Positions 8,222 to 17,831 of a stretch of DNA of 64,000 nt are shown here, piece after piece; the first letter of the stretch is position 1, and every line of letters begins with the position of its first letter. Under the pieces are notes generated by a model, which worked only from the letters and a program-made list of their open reading frames with translations, did not search any database and was not told where the DNA came from. The translations under genes were made by a program, and so were the position numbers. The DNA is from Urechidicola croceus (GTDB lineage Bacteria; Bacteroidota; Bacteroidia; Flavobacteriales; Flavobacteriaceae), in assembly GCA_905181865.1 (NCBI GenBank), contig CAJIZG010000003.1, positions 637,001-701,000 on the forward strand. Reading direction: 5' to 3'.

Positions 8222-10147
8222 ATGAAAAAAATAGTAGTAATAGCATTGTTAATATCCGCATCAAATAGTTTTTCTCAATACTATAAAACCTATGATTGGG
8301 AGACGAACCCCAAAATTCAAGAGTTAAAATCGTATGAATTACAGGAGTCTTCAGTAGCAATTTTAAAACGTAATATTGTTGAATACGTTCAGTCGAAAAC
8401 CACTAAGAATATTATAGTCTTAGAAACTACTCATAATATTATACACGTAAGTGACGAAAAAGGGATTCAGCGTCATAATCAAGTTTATATTCCAATGCGA
8501 GGTGAGACTAAATTAAGAGGAATAAAAGCGCGCACAATTGCAAAAGATGGTAGTATTACCAATCTAGATGAAAACAACATCAAACAAGTTGAAAATATAG
8601 ATAGCTATGGTAATTTTCAGATTTTCGCAATTGAAGGGGCACAAATTGATTCAGATATTGAACTGTTGTATACTACTGAGCGCAGTTATACTCCGTTTGG
8701 AAGTGAATTATTTCAAACAGATTATTTTATAAGAAGAGCTGAAATGGTTTTTATTACCAGTGAATTATTTGGCCAAATTAAAACCTATAATACGGATCAA
8801 GAATTTGAACGAACCTACTTAAACAATCTTCTCGTTCAAGAATTAGTGCTCTCTAATATTCCTCCGATAGCAGAAGAAGAATACTCTGCTACAGATGCCA
8901 ATAAAATTTATACAGCCTATCAATGTTTTGGAAATACAGAAGTAACCCAAGATATTCTATGGTCGAACACTATAGGAAATCTAGCTAAAGATCTATTTCC
9001 TTTAGAAACTAATGAAACGGTTTTTAAGGAAGTAGAAAAGAATATAATCAAGACGCAAGATTCGTTATCTGTTTTTGAAAAATCTGCTTTTGTAGACAAT
9101 TATATCAAAAGTAATTTTACCGTTGTAGAAAACCGAAACACTCAATTGGAAGAAATAGATTACATACTTAAAAATAGAAGTTCTAGTGATTTTGGTATTT
9201 TAAAAGTTTATGGACATTTCTTAAGAGCGCTTGATGTTGATTATGAAATTGTGGTTACGGCCAATAGATATACGCATCGTTTTGATCCAGAATTTTACAA
9301 TCCTAATGCGCTAAGAGAATTTTTAATTTATTTACCAGAAATTAAACAATATATTTCTCCAACCCGAATTGATTATCGCATAAGTGAAGCTCCAACAAAT
9401 ATATTAGGAAACTATGGAGCGTTTGTTAATAAAGATCTTGAATTCCATTTCAGTAAAATCACCCAATACGATCCAGAATACAGCAGAATTAAACGTGTTA
9501 TGGATATTAATTTTTCAGAAGAATTTGATAAAGTTACCGTAGATGAGAGCCAAGAATATTACGGCCATTGGGGCGTACAAAACAGAGCTTACATGGCTTT
9601 GATGACGGGTGACAACAAGGCTAATTTTAAAGATTATTTGACGGGATCTGGAATTGAAGATAAAAAAGTTATAAAGCTTGAATTGGACAATACAGACATG
9701 AATCAAACAGTTTACAACCTACCATATATAGTAAATAGCACTATTGAATCTTCTGCATTAATAGAAGATGCAGGGGGAAGTTATATTTTTCAGGTTGGTA
9801 AAATAATTGGTATACAAAGTGAACTTTACCAAGAAACCAAAAGATTGAATCCTATTGAAATGCAGTATCCAAATCGATACAATTATACGATTACTGTTGA
9901 TATTCCAAAAGGGTATTCTTTAGAAGGATTGGAGTCTTTAGTAATTGATAAGAAATTAGAAGTTGATGAGAAACTACTCTGCAAATTTCAATCTAACTAT
10001 AAGATTGAAAAAAACAAACTTGTTATTTCTATAGAAGAAGAATATAAAGTCAACGAATATGCCATAGAGGATTATGAAGCATTTAGACACGTAATTAACG
10101 CGGCTTCCGACTTTAACAAAGCGGCAATTCTATTTTCAGAAGAATAA
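8222..10147 (+). CDS. Exported DUF3857 protein with degenerate transglutaminase core
   Basis: 641 residues with a signal peptide (MKKIVVIALLISASNSFSQ). The DUF3857 domain is clear (YVQSKTTKNI...GETKLRGIKARTIAKDGSI). The region equivalent to the transglutaminase core reads SSSDFGILKVYGHFLRALDV. Phe324 stands where the active Cys should be, and the His and Asp positions (around residues 363-385) are also not conserved. It is therefore probably a non-catalytic partner or binding protein of the upstream paralogue. The same architecture and order, active copy then inactive copy, suggests they work together. The gene is convergent with the CPBP protease, 16 bp away. Confidence 0.8.
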   Translation: MKKIVVIALLISASNSFSQYYKTYDWETNPKIQELKSYELQESSVAILKRNIVEYVQSKTTKNIIVLETTHNIIHVSDEKGIQRHNQVYIPMRGETKLRGIKARTIAKDGSITNLDENNIKQVENIDSYGNFQIFAIEGAQIDSDIELLYTTERSYTPFGSELFQTDYFIRRAEMVFITSELFGQIKTYNTDQEFERTYLNNLLVQELVLSNIPPIAEEEYSATDANKIYTAYQCFGNTEVTQDILWSNTIGNLAKDLFPLETNETVFKEVEKNIIKTQDSLSVFEKSAFVDNYIKSNFTVVENRNTQLEEIDYILKNRSSSDFGILKVYGHFLRALDVDYEIVVTANRYTHRFDPEFYNPNALREFLIYLPEIKQYISPTRIDYRISEAPTNILGNYGAFVNKDLEFHFSKITQYDPEYSRIKRVMDINFSEEFDKVTVDESQEYYGHWGVQNRAYMALMTGDNKANFKDYLTGSGIEDKKVIKLELDNTDMNQTVYNLPYIVNSTIESSALIEDAGGSYIFQVGKIIGIQSELYQETKRLNPIEMQYPNRYNYTITVDIPKGYSLEGLESLVIDKKLEVDEKLLCKFQSNYKIEKNKLVISIEEEYKVNEYAIEDYEAFRHVINAASDFNKAAILFSEE

Positions 10148-10163
10148 TTATACTCGTCAATTT

Positions 10164-11084
10164 TTATACGGATCCTGTCAGTTTTTCTTTCCAATCTGTC
10201 CATTGATATTTTCTTGAAAAAATGATCAAGAGGATTGGATAAATAATAAAAACCGGCACAAACATTTCCATCCCAACTGAAGGCTCTGCATGATCTATAT
10301 ATAAGGCATCTGTTTGCACTGCAGTCCAACTTGCAGTTATAAACAAAGAAACGGCAATATTATTGGCAGCATGCATTCCAAGTGCTAATTCCATTCCATC
10401 ATCCATTAAGGTAGAAATCCCATACAGCAGTCCAGTCCCAACATAAAAAATCATAACCGACCAACCTAGTGCCTTTACTTCTGGGTTTATCCAATGCATC
10501 AATCCAAAAATGATTGAGGTCAGTAGTAAAGAAGTGAATTTTGAATTTGATAAAACACCCATTCCTTGCAATAAATATCCTCTAAAAATTAATTCTTCTG
10601 TTCCTGTCTGAAAAGGAAACAATAGAAATGAAATTATCAATAATATTAAAAAAGGTATTAGTTTAAAATTCCATTGCAAATCATCACCTCCAATTAAAAT
10701 CATAATGACTAAACTCATTATTTGAATTCCAAAAATCAAACCAAAACTAAATAAAATACGTTTCCAATCAATATTTTTACGTGAAGTTATTACGGAGGTA
10801 AAACTTCTTTTGTGCAGCAGTTTCACAACATATTTTACCGACAAAAAACCAAACACTCCAGAAAGTAATATCATGAATAAGGTTAAATTTCTGTTTATTT
10901 CCAGCGTTGAAATATTATTTTCTAAGGCTTCCAGTACTTCAGCAAAATCACTCGTATGCAATATTACAGTAATCATATATGGTGTTACTCCGATTATTTG
11001 CCAAAAGAAAAATATGATACAAAAACCCAATATATATTTCCACCATTCATTATTCCCTTTATATGCCTGTTCTATAAACCCCAT
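10164..11084 (-). CDS. CPBP family intramembrane metalloprotease
   Basis: 306 residues with about eight hydrophobic segments. The ABI/CAAX-protease signature is complete: motif 1 EELIFRGY (Glu163, Glu164, Arg168), motif 2 FGLMHW (His197) and motif 3 LGMHAANNI (His238). These residues coordinate the catalytic metal within the membrane. Members process prenylated or membrane-bound proteins or confer bacteriocin immunity; no specific substrate can be named here. Its start codon abuts the stop of menC, so the two are almost certainly cotranscribed. Confidence 0.88.
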   Translation of the reverse strand: MGFIEQAYKGNNEWWKYILGFCIIFFFWQIIGVTPYMITVILHTSDFAEVLEALENNISTLEINRNLTLFMILLSGVFGFLSVKYVVKLLHKRSFTSVITSRKNIDWKRILFSFGLIFGIQIMSLVIMILIGGDDLQWNFKLIPFLILLIISFLLFPFQTGTEELIFRGYLLQGMGVLSNSKFTSLLLTSIIFGLMHWINPEVKALGWSVMIFYVGTGLLYGISTLMDDGMELALGMHAANNIAVSLFITASWTAVQTDALYIDHAEPSVGMEMFVPVFIIYPILLIIFSRKYQWTDWKEKLTGSV

Positions 11085-12122
11085 TTAATATAAATTAAAA
11101 TTCCAACTTTTATTTTTATTATATCCTAAATGCCCTTTAACCACTTCTAGCGGACTGTCAAAGTTATTTGTAAATAAACTCCCTGTGCCTAAACCTTGTG
11201 GCATCTCAACTCCAATATCGTAGGTGTATTGCGCAATAGCACTTAGCCCTATATTACTTTCTAGCGCAGAAGTAATCCACCAACCTATGTTATATTTCTC
11301 GGCTATTTCTATCCATTGTCTGCACCCCTCAAAACCTCCAACGAGACTCGGTTTTAATATGATATATTGAGGCTGAATACTTAAAAGTAGTTCTTCTCTA
11401 GCATCCTCATCAAAAATACCTATCAATTCTTCATCTAAGGCAATTGGTAAAGGAGTATCGATACACAATTGAGCTATTTCTGATATTTGTCCTTTTCGAA
11501 TGGGTTGTTCTATAGAATGTAGTTCGTAATCTGACAATCGCTTTAATTTTTCAAGGGCGTTACCTGGTTGAAAAGCACCATTGGCATCAACCCTTAATTC
11601 TACTTGATCAGCAGAAAATTCAGTCCTAATAGATTTTAACAAGGACAATTCTGTATCAAAATCAATGGCTCCAATTTTCATTTTTATGGTCGTAAACCCG
11701 GATTTTAATTTTTCTTTGATTTGTTTTCTCATAAAGTCTTCACTGGCCATCCATATCAAACCATTGATAGGTATCGTTTCTTCACCTTGCGTAAATTTTG
11801 AAGGAAATAACTCGAACTTATCCTTGTTTTCAAACGATAGCAATGCTTGTTCTAAACCAAATTGAATAGAAGGGAATTCCTTTAATTCATGTAACAAAAC
11901 TTTTTTCTCAAGATGAATATAGTCGCAAAGCCATTGCATTTTTTTTTTATAATCTGGTCTGTCATCACAGCTTAATCCACGAAATAAACCACACTCTCCT
12001 ATTCCCAATTTATGTTGTTCAGAAAGTAATAGAAAGAAGGTTTCCTTCGTATGCAAGATCCCCCTAGATGTTCCACTAGCCTGTTTAAAATTTAAAATGT
12101 ATTTTTGAAAAGATGCCTCCAT
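11085..12122 (-). CDS. menC: o-Succinylbenzoate synthase (enolase superfamily)
   Basis: 345 residues of the muconate-lactonizing/OSBS branch of the enolase superfamily. The catalytic KxK is KMK (Lys147-Lys149), the metal ligands are Asp179 (RVDANGAF), Glu205 (SIEQPI) and Asp230 (ALDEELIG), and the second catalytic lysine is Lys257 (IILKPSLVGGF). It dehydrates SHCHC to o-succinylbenzoate in menaquinone synthesis. Assignment as OSBS rather than an Ala-Glu epimerase rests on the menE and menA genes nearby. A -7 box (TAAATTTG) lies upstream at 12191 to 12184. Confidence 0.85.
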   Translation of the reverse strand: MEASFQKYILNFKQASGTSRGILHTKETFFLLLSEQHKLGIGECGLFRGLSCDDRPDYKKKMQWLCDYIHLEKKVLLHELKEFPSIQFGLEQALLSFENKDKFELFPSKFTQGEETIPINGLIWMASEDFMRKQIKEKLKSGFTTIKMKIGAIDFDTELSLLKSIRTEFSADQVELRVDANGAFQPGNALEKLKRLSDYELHSIEQPIRKGQISEIAQLCIDTPLPIALDEELIGIFDEDAREELLLSIQPQYIILKPSLVGGFEGCRQWIEIAEKYNIGWWITSALESNIGLSAIAQYTYDIGVEMPQGLGTGSLFTNNFDSPLEVVKGHLGYNKNKSWNFNLY

Positions 12123-12581
12123 TAATATTGCTAAAATAATACATTAATAAATGGTAAAAAATTATGAATGAAAAATTGCTCTACAAATTTAATCCAGCAT
12201 TATCATTTTTTTTTCAATAATTTTAAATTTAAATAAATAATACGTCTGACTATTCCTGAGATTCCGAATTATTAGTTGAAAACAATAGCTTTAACTTGTT
12301 TAAATTATTAATATTTAGTACCTAACCCAAATTGTTTGTAGTAAAAATAAACCAATAAATTCTTGAGTTCAAGTTTTTCAAAAGATTATATCGTAAAAAT
12401 AAGAAAACACCTCTTCCAAAGGTTTGCTCATTATAGTTTTTCTATTTATATCATAACTCTTTGGCGCTAAACTGCCAAGAGTACTGTTACGGCAACAATC
12501 CCATGTAAAATATACATAGTTATAGTTTTTAGTCATTAGAAAATAGTAGTTCGTCCTTTCATTTAATATTCAATACCAATC
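12123..12581 (+). other. AT-rich intergenic region holding the menC promoter
   Basis: No gene is visible in these 459 bases. On the minus strand TAAATTTG (12191 to 12184) matches the -7 consensus, with TTATTG about 22 bp further upstream, giving a leader of roughly 55 bases before menC. The rest is AT-rich, with only a weak 5-bp hairpin (TTGGC/GCCAA at about 12460-12480) and short open frames of no recognisable family. Confidence 0.4.
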
Positions 12582-13259
12582 TTAAACTTCTAAATTACTT
12601 CCAACCTCCAGTAAAATCAGTTCTTTATTCACTTCTTTAAATTTTAATTTAGCGAACTCACGATCAATTTTTATATAGCCAAAAGTGTCATAATGAACTC
12701 CTAATATTCGATTACATTGAACGAAATCTGCAGCTATAACTGCACTATTCATACCCATCGTAAAATTATCTCCAATAGGTAAGACTGCCAAATCTATGGT
12801 AAACTGCATAGGAATTAATTTCATATCCATGGTTAAAGCAGTATCTCCCGCTATGTAGATAGTTTTCTCCACAGATTCTATAATAAACCCTCCAGGCTGT
12901 CCACCATAGGTTCCATCAGGAAAAGAACTTGTGTGAATCGCATTTGTATAGGTCACCCGTCCAAAATCAAACTGCCAACTACCTCCATGATTCATGGGGT
13001 GAGATTCAAATCCTTTGGCACCATAGTACGTTGCAATTTCATAATTTGATACAATAGTCGCTCCTGTATTCGTAGCGATTTGTTCAACATCTAAAATATG
13101 ATCTTGATGCGCATGGGTTATCAATATATAATCTGCTTTTAAAGTAGTTATATCTATTTGTGTAGCCAATTCATTTCCTGAAATAAACGGATCTACGATT
13201 ACAGTTTTTCCTCCAACTTCTATTTGTAAACTTGCATGTCCTAAAAAGGTGATTTTCAT
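12582..13259 (-). CDS. UPF0173-type metal-dependent hydrolase (MBL fold)
   Basis: 225 residues, the usual length of the UPF0173/YtkL family. The metal-binding motif THAHQDH (His49, His51, Asp53, His54) is intact, as are GHASLQIEVGG at the N-terminus, the YIAGDTALTMDMKLI segment with the bridging Asp, and HYDTFGYI near the C-terminus. These proteins hydrolyse thioester, phosphodiester or lactone bonds; the substrate of this family is unknown. In many flavobacteria it lies within the menaquinone cluster, as here between menC and menA. Confidence 0.88.
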   Translation of the reverse strand: MKITFLGHASLQIEVGGKTVIVDPFISGNELATQIDITTLKADYILITHAHQDHILDVEQIATNTGATIVSNYEIATYYGAKGFESHPMNHGGSWQFDFGRVTYTNAIHTSSFPDGTYGGQPGGFIIESVEKTIYIAGDTALTMDMKLIPMQFTIDLAVLPIGDNFTMGMNSAVIAADFVQCNRILGVHYDTFGYIKIDREFAKLKFKEVNKELILLEVGSNLEV

Positions 13260-13306
13260 TTTTACTGATAGATTTTAATTGTCGCTCGGCAAGTTACTAA
13301 AATAAA

Positions 13307-13334
13307 AAAACACGAATGAAATCATTCGTGTTTT
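13307..13334 (-). terminator. Rho-independent-type hairpin after the TonB receptor gene
   Basis: A 13-bp perfect inverted repeat, AAAACACGAATGA then, after an AA spacer, its exact complement ending in GTTTT. It lies 28 bases past the stop of the TonB receptor (minus strand) and before the hydrolase start. The flanking A/T runs on both sides would let it act in either direction. Confidence 0.75.
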
Positions 13335-13362
13335 AATCAAAAAATAATATGTTTTAAATACG

Positions 13363-15363
13363 TTACTGTATCACAAAAGAAATATTAAGAAATATATTTC
13401 TTCCCATTCTTGGAATATTATTCCAGTCTGCATACGTAGAATAATACGTGTCAAACATATTTTCAACCCCCGATTTCAAAATCAATTTATTATTTTCAAA
13501 TAATAAACTATAAGATGCGTTTGCATTAAATACAGCATAAGCACCCGTCATATCTTCACCGTAGTCACTACTAAAGTTAGATTGTTCTCTTGCACCATTC
13601 ATATTAAAGGAGGCATTAAAATAATTTTTTCTATAACGAATGGACATTCTATAGTCTAATGGACTAATTAGTGGTAAATTCATTCCAGAATAGTCTTGAC
13701 CTAAATTATAACTTAGCCCGCCTTCAATATCTATTGCTGGCAATAAATTATACGATACACTTAAACCTGTATTAAAAATAGTAGCATATTCTAATGCTTC
13801 ATAAACTCTAACTCCATCTGCACCAATTGTCATCTGTGCTAGGGTTGGATCAATTTTTCCAATAATATAATTAGATATAAAAAAAAATGATGTCGTTACT
13901 CCTGCTTTAAATTTGTGATTCGAGTAATTTAGATTAAAGTTAACTTCGCTCGATTTTTCATTATCTAAATAGGGGTTTCCAATATAATCGTAATTATCAA
14001 AACTATTGTACAAATAAAATCCGTAGGCTTCAGAAACAGAAGGTGCTCTTTCACCATATCCAGCGCTTAGTAAAAAATCGAAATTATTAATTTTATTTTC
14101 ATACTGTGTTGAAAGATTCAATAATATTCGATTTTTTTTACCTTCTAATTCTCGATAAAAAATACGCAAACTATGTAACCCAAACTCAGAAGCAATATAC
14201 TCGTTCTGGTATCCGAATCTTGCGGACACTTTTAACTTTTGGCGATTCTTAAGTTCAATTTCATCTTCACCATATACACCAGAATACAATGTTCTTACAT
14301 CGGGCCATGTTAACATAAACATGCTGTTCTCGTTTAGATCATTTGGATACATGGTCATTTCTGCCAAGGATTTATTATAATATGCGTTGACATTAAAAAG
14401 CAATGTATGCTTTTCTTTTTTTGCATACATTTTTGTGTAAAATCCATAAGTATCGCTCCACCCAGGCATATCCATATGAATAGGCACATCGGGTCTTTTG
14501 GTATCATCCATAACATGTCTAATGGTATTATGATACAATTTCGATTCCCATTTATGAATCACATTGTGTACGTTTTTATGCTCATAACTTATAGATGATA
14601 TTAAAGCTTTCGCTAAAGAAACATCCATGAGTAACGCTGGATATCCAACATCACTCGCTTCATCATAAATTACAGATCCAATTACTGAACCTTCGTCACT
14701 AACCTTGCCCCCTACTATTGCAGAAACATTAAATTTCTCAAATTGTGAAAACATAATTTCCTCATTCCCTCCGGCAAAATAGTTCTCCGACTTTCGATGT
14801 ATCCCATCTATATTTACAAAATACTTCTCACTAGAGTAATTAAATTCTGAACTGATAGTTTCTGAATTCCCATTGGATCCATAGCCAATATCAACACCTA
14901 TATTCCAGTCATCATATCCAAAACTGTTTTTTTGAAGTTTCAAGTCGATCCCTCCCCCTATTGTTGAACCATTTTCTGATCCCTGCTGCCCAGATTTCAC
15001 GTGAACTTCTGAAAGGTTTGAAACGTCCATATAAGAAGTAATTGGATCCATTTTGTCCGTACATGCTCCAAAAATTTGCATCCCATCTATGGTTACAGAT
15101 AGTCTATCAGTAAGCATGTTATTCATAGAAGGTTCCCACGCATAATTCCCCCTTTTTATCGTGGTGATTTTATTTGACTTCTCTAAATATTCGTCTAAAA
15201 AAGAAAGAGGTTTTTCTTGTTTATAATTATTTAACCCTACTCGACTTATGACAATCACCTCATCTAAATCCATAACTTTAGTAGAATCAATTTGTTTTTC
15301 CTGTGCATACAATATTGATGATAAAAAAAATAGTACAAACAAAGAATAAAAAATTCTACACAT
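13363..15363 (-). CDS. TonB-dependent receptor, probable copper transporter (OprC/NosA-like)
   Basis: 666 residues with a signal peptide (MCRIFYSLFVLFFLSSILYA), a TonB box-like segment (DLDEVIVIS, residues 32-40), a plug domain to about residue 145 (IGGGIDLKL) and a beta-barrel ending in a C-terminal aromatic strand. In the plug the segment GACTDKMDPITSY (99-111) closely resembles the GACPNRMDPPTAYV block of the copper receptors OprC/NosA, whose Cys and Met bind copper. Met-rich stretches recur in the barrel (IHMDMPGW, AEMTMYP, NSMFMLTW). The upstream lipoprotein and small Cys/His protein on the same strand also look metal-linked. Copper as substrate is inferred, not shown. Confidence 0.8.
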   Translation of the reverse strand: MCRIFYSLFVLFFLSSILYAQEKQIDSTKVMDLDEVIVISRVGLNNYKQEKPLSFLDEYLEKSNKITTIKRGNYAWEPSMNNMLTDRLSVTIDGMQIFGACTDKMDPITSYMDVSNLSEVHVKSGQQGSENGSTIGGGIDLKLQKNSFGYDDWNIGVDIGYGSNGNSETISSEFNYSSEKYFVNIDGIHRKSENYFAGGNEEIMFSQFEKFNVSAIVGGKVSDEGSVIGSVIYDEASDVGYPALLMDVSLAKALISSISYEHKNVHNVIHKWESKLYHNTIRHVMDDTKRPDVPIHMDMPGWSDTYGFYTKMYAKKEKHTLLFNVNAYYNKSLAEMTMYPNDLNENSMFMLTWPDVRTLYSGVYGEDEIELKNRQKLKVSARFGYQNEYIASEFGLHSLRIFYRELEGKKNRILLNLSTQYENKINNFDFLLSAGYGERAPSVSEAYGFYLYNSFDNYDYIGNPYLDNEKSSEVNFNLNYSNHKFKAGVTTSFFFISNYIIGKIDPTLAQMTIGADGVRVYEALEYATIFNTGLSVSYNLLPAIDIEGGLSYNLGQDYSGMNLPLISPLDYRMSIRYRKNYFNASFNMNGAREQSNFSSDYGEDMTGAYAVFNANASYSLLFENNKLILKSGVENMFDTYYSTYADWNNIPRMGRNIFLNISFVIQ

Positions 15364-15414
15364 AATAATGTTGTTTAAAACAGCCCTTTAAAAGTCTGTT
15401 TAACTAAATAATTA

Positions 15415-16260
15415 TTAAAATTCTAATTCTAAATACAAACTGCTACTTTCAATTGTACCTGAAACCTCTTCACCTTTAAGCAATTCATTGTTTGCATTGT
15501 ATAACATCAAATTAAGTTTCCAATAACCAGTCATCGTTAAGGATAATTTTCCATTATACATTTCTGATACATCATTATAAAACAAATCTTCATTATTTGG
15601 AGATGTATGGCTACTCATACTCGGCATTCTTGGATCCAACTTTATCATAAAGTCTTCAACCAATGGAAAACTCATCATACTTTCCATTTTATATAAGCCA
15701 ACAATCATATCATTCACTGCAACTTCTGGACTTTCCGGTCCAACCAGCGCAAGAATATACTTTACATCATCTGCTCCCATAAAAACTGAGACCACCTGCC
15801 TATCAGACATTGGAACACTAATGTCACTTATAACCGAGTACTCTAAGTTGTCAACCATATAATTTATAGTCAAATCCCAGCCTTCATTAGAATTTTCTGG
15901 CATTTGAAAAATGATATATCCAGTATATATAGTCTCCCGCTCAGTAACTTTTATCACATCAGAATTTGGACAGGAATGCATTCTTGAAGTCATGTGCATC
16001 ATTGGTGTCCATGTTATCGATGCATTTTGAATAAATTGGTTTGAAACTTTATCTCTAATTCTTAGAGTAATATTATTATATCCTTGTGTAAAATCACCAC
16101 TTTGCGTGTATAACTCAACAATGTGCGTTTCGTTTGTAAATTCTTGAACCAACATTAATGCTACTACTTCGTTAATTGACTCCATATTATCATCATCATC
16201 TGAACAAGAAGTGAAAGTCAGAATTACCAATAGCGGTAGTATGTATTTTAATAATTTCAT
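15415..16260 (-). CDS. Met/His-rich lipoprotein with two YtkA/FixH-like domains
   Basis: 281 residues with a lipoprotein signal (LVILTFTSCS, lipidated Cys19), followed by an acidic tether SDDDDN. Two similar beta-sandwich-like segments follow. The first (about 45-150) carries MMHMTSRMHSC (87-97). The second (about 160-281) carries RMPSMSSHTSPN (211-222). The clustered Met, His and Cys resemble extracytoplasmic Cu(I) sites of the YtkA-like family. It lies 51 bases upstream of the TonB receptor on the same strand and probably hands copper to it or holds it at the cell surface. The family assignment is by motif and context only. Confidence 0.65.
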   Translation of the reverse strand: MKLLKYILPLLVILTFTSCSDDDDNMESINEVVALMLVQEFTNETHIVELYTQSGDFTQGYNNITLRIRDKVSNQFIQNASITWTPMMHMTSRMHSCPNSDVIKVTERETIYTGYIIFQMPENSNEGWDLTINYMVDNLEYSVISDISVPMSDRQVVSVFMGADDVKYILALVGPESPEVAVNDMIVGLYKMESMMSFPLVEDFMIKLDPRMPSMSSHTSPNNEDLFYNDVSEMYNGKLSLTMTGYWKLNLMLYNANNELLKGEEVSGTIESSSLYLELEF

Positions 16261-16484
16261 TATTTTTAGTTTAATTTATAACAATGGGAATTACAGAGTT
16301 GATTTCACACCAATTCATATCTTTTCACAGAACTATATCTGTAAAACCCAAAATAATCGTTTGATTTTAATGAACAAGCAATGTATTATCCAAGAATAAT
16401 TTCGAATATAATTACTCCTTTGCTCCAATTTAACAGTGGCTAAACTCAAACAATAGCGATCATAATTACTTGTAATCTTGAATT

Positions 16485-16868
16485 TTAAACTAAAATTTGC
16501 GGTGGCTTAAAAACTGAGGAAGTATACTTTACAGGTAGTTCTTGCCTGTAAAAAAAAGTTGAACTTTCAACTATCTCGATAACATTAACGCTATCACTTA
16601 TTTTATTATATAGAGGTGCTACTGGGTATTTCGATAAATCGATTTGTGGCAATGAATGATCATGTGAATCATGATTTTTAGATGCTTCAATTTTCTTATT
16701 CAAATAACACTTACCATTACAAGCCATTTTTGGTTTATTTCTGTTCTCACACAAAACACTTGCAATGTATTCTTTATTCGTTTGATATTCAATTAAAGGC
16801 ATAATAGGCTGCAACATTGCAACTACATATAACATGTAAAAAAGTGTGCCTAAAATTTGATTTTTCAA
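16485..16868 (-). CDS. Small membrane-anchored protein with CxnCNGKC/His-rich metal motif
   Basis: 127 residues that I do not recognise as a named family. A hydrophobic N-terminal segment (residues 4-25) is followed by Cys40, Cys50 and Cys54 in LCENRNKPKMACNGKCYL, then a His cluster NHDSHDHS (66-72). The pattern suits metal binding outside the cytoplasm. Small proteins with this Cys-Pro-Cys-GKC pattern accompany copper or heavy-metal receptors in Bacteroidota, and here it precedes the Met-rich lipoprotein and OprC-like receptor. The start is TTG at 16868; an in-frame TAA lies two codons upstream, so no ATG alternative exists before the hydrophobic segment. Confidence 0.65.
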   Translation of the reverse strand: MKNQILGTLFYMLYVVAMLQPIMPLIEYQTNKEYIASVLCENRNKPKMACNGKCYLNKKIEASKNHDSHDHSLPQIDLSKYPVAPLYNKISDSVNVIEIVESSTFFYRQELPVKYTSSVFKPPQILV

Positions 16869-16934
16869 ACCTTATAATTTGAATGTAAAAATACATCTAT
16901 TATAAATTTTAAAAGACAATTTATATCAGATTTT

Positions 16935-17831
16935 TTAAATTAAAAAACCAATTCCTAGTAAGAGCGAAAATAAAAATGTAGCTACTGCCAATTTTTTTAA
17001 TTCAGGATCTAATTCTGCTGGATTCTGATTTAAATAAACGATGTATAGATGTTTGAATATTGGCATATATGCTAGTAAAAATAAAAACTGATTTGCAGAC
17101 TTAAATTGAAGCCCAACGAATAGCAATGCAAATAAAAATGATGCAACCAATAAATAATAATGATAGTATTTGGCATATTCAATTCCTATTTGAACTACTA
17201 AAGTATTCTTTCCCGATTTCGAATCTGAAACTCGGTCTCTCATATTATTTAAGTTTAAAACCCCTACACTTAACATACCGATTGAAGCAGCAGGAAGAAA
17301 AATAGTAAAATCTAACTGCTTTGTAAATAAGAAATAACTACCACAAACACTTAACAGTCCGAAAAAGAGAAATACAAAAATATCTCCGAATCCGCTATAT
17401 CCATAGGCATTCTTACCCATTGTATATTTAATAGCCGCCACGATACTCCCAATTCCTAAAAAGAAAAATAATAGAGAATATCCGAAGTTTTCTATTCCAA
17501 ACGAAATATAGATTAAGAACATAGCAATCAGCAGTGTAAAAGTACCTGTAATTTTAATCGCATTCAACATTTGCTTCGGTGAAATTACTCCACTTTGCAA
17601 AGCCCTTTCTGGCCCGACGCGATCGTCGCTATCGGTACCTTTTACGCCATCACCATAATCATTAGCAAAATTTGATAATACTTGTAATCCTATTGTTGTT
17701 ATAATTGCAAGTACACAAATATTCCAATTAAATGCCTCTTGAGAGGCGGCTAAGAAACATCCTAATACAATTCCTGAAATAGATAAGGGCAATGTGCGCA
17801 GCCGTGCTGCTTGAATATAGTGTTTGAGCAT
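16935..17831 (-). CDS. menA: 1,4-Dihydroxy-2-naphthoate polyprenyltransferase
   Basis: 298 residues, a UbiA-superfamily membrane enzyme with eight to nine hydrophobic segments. The first Asp-rich motif is SNFANDYGDGVKGTDSDDR (about 53-71) and the second NNMRDRVSDSKSGKNTL (about 195-211); both are complete and of MenA type. It attaches the polyprenyl tail to DHNA to form demethylmenaquinone. menC and menE lie upstream in the window on the same strand, separated from it by the hydrolase and the copper cluster. Confidence 0.92.
   Translation of the reverse strand: MLKHYIQAARLRTLPLSISGIVLGCFLAASQEAFNWNICVLAIITTIGLQVLSNFANDYGDGVKGTDSDDRVGPERALQSGVISPKQMLNAIKITGTFTLLIAMFLIYISFGIENFGYSLLFFFLGIGSIVAAIKYTMGKNAYGYSGFGDIFVFLFFGLLSVCGSYFLFTKQLDFTIFLPAASIGMLSVGVLNLNNMRDRVSDSKSGKNTLVVQIGIEYAKYYHYYLLVASFLFALLFVGLQFKSANQFLFLLAYMPIFKHLYIVYLNQNPAELDPELKKLAVATFLFSLLLGIGFLI

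Noticed and set aside
16211-16399. A 62-codon plus-strand frame between the lipoprotein and the small Cys/His protein.
   Set aside because: Its first part is antisense to the lipoprotein signal peptide, and the rest has no recognisable features.
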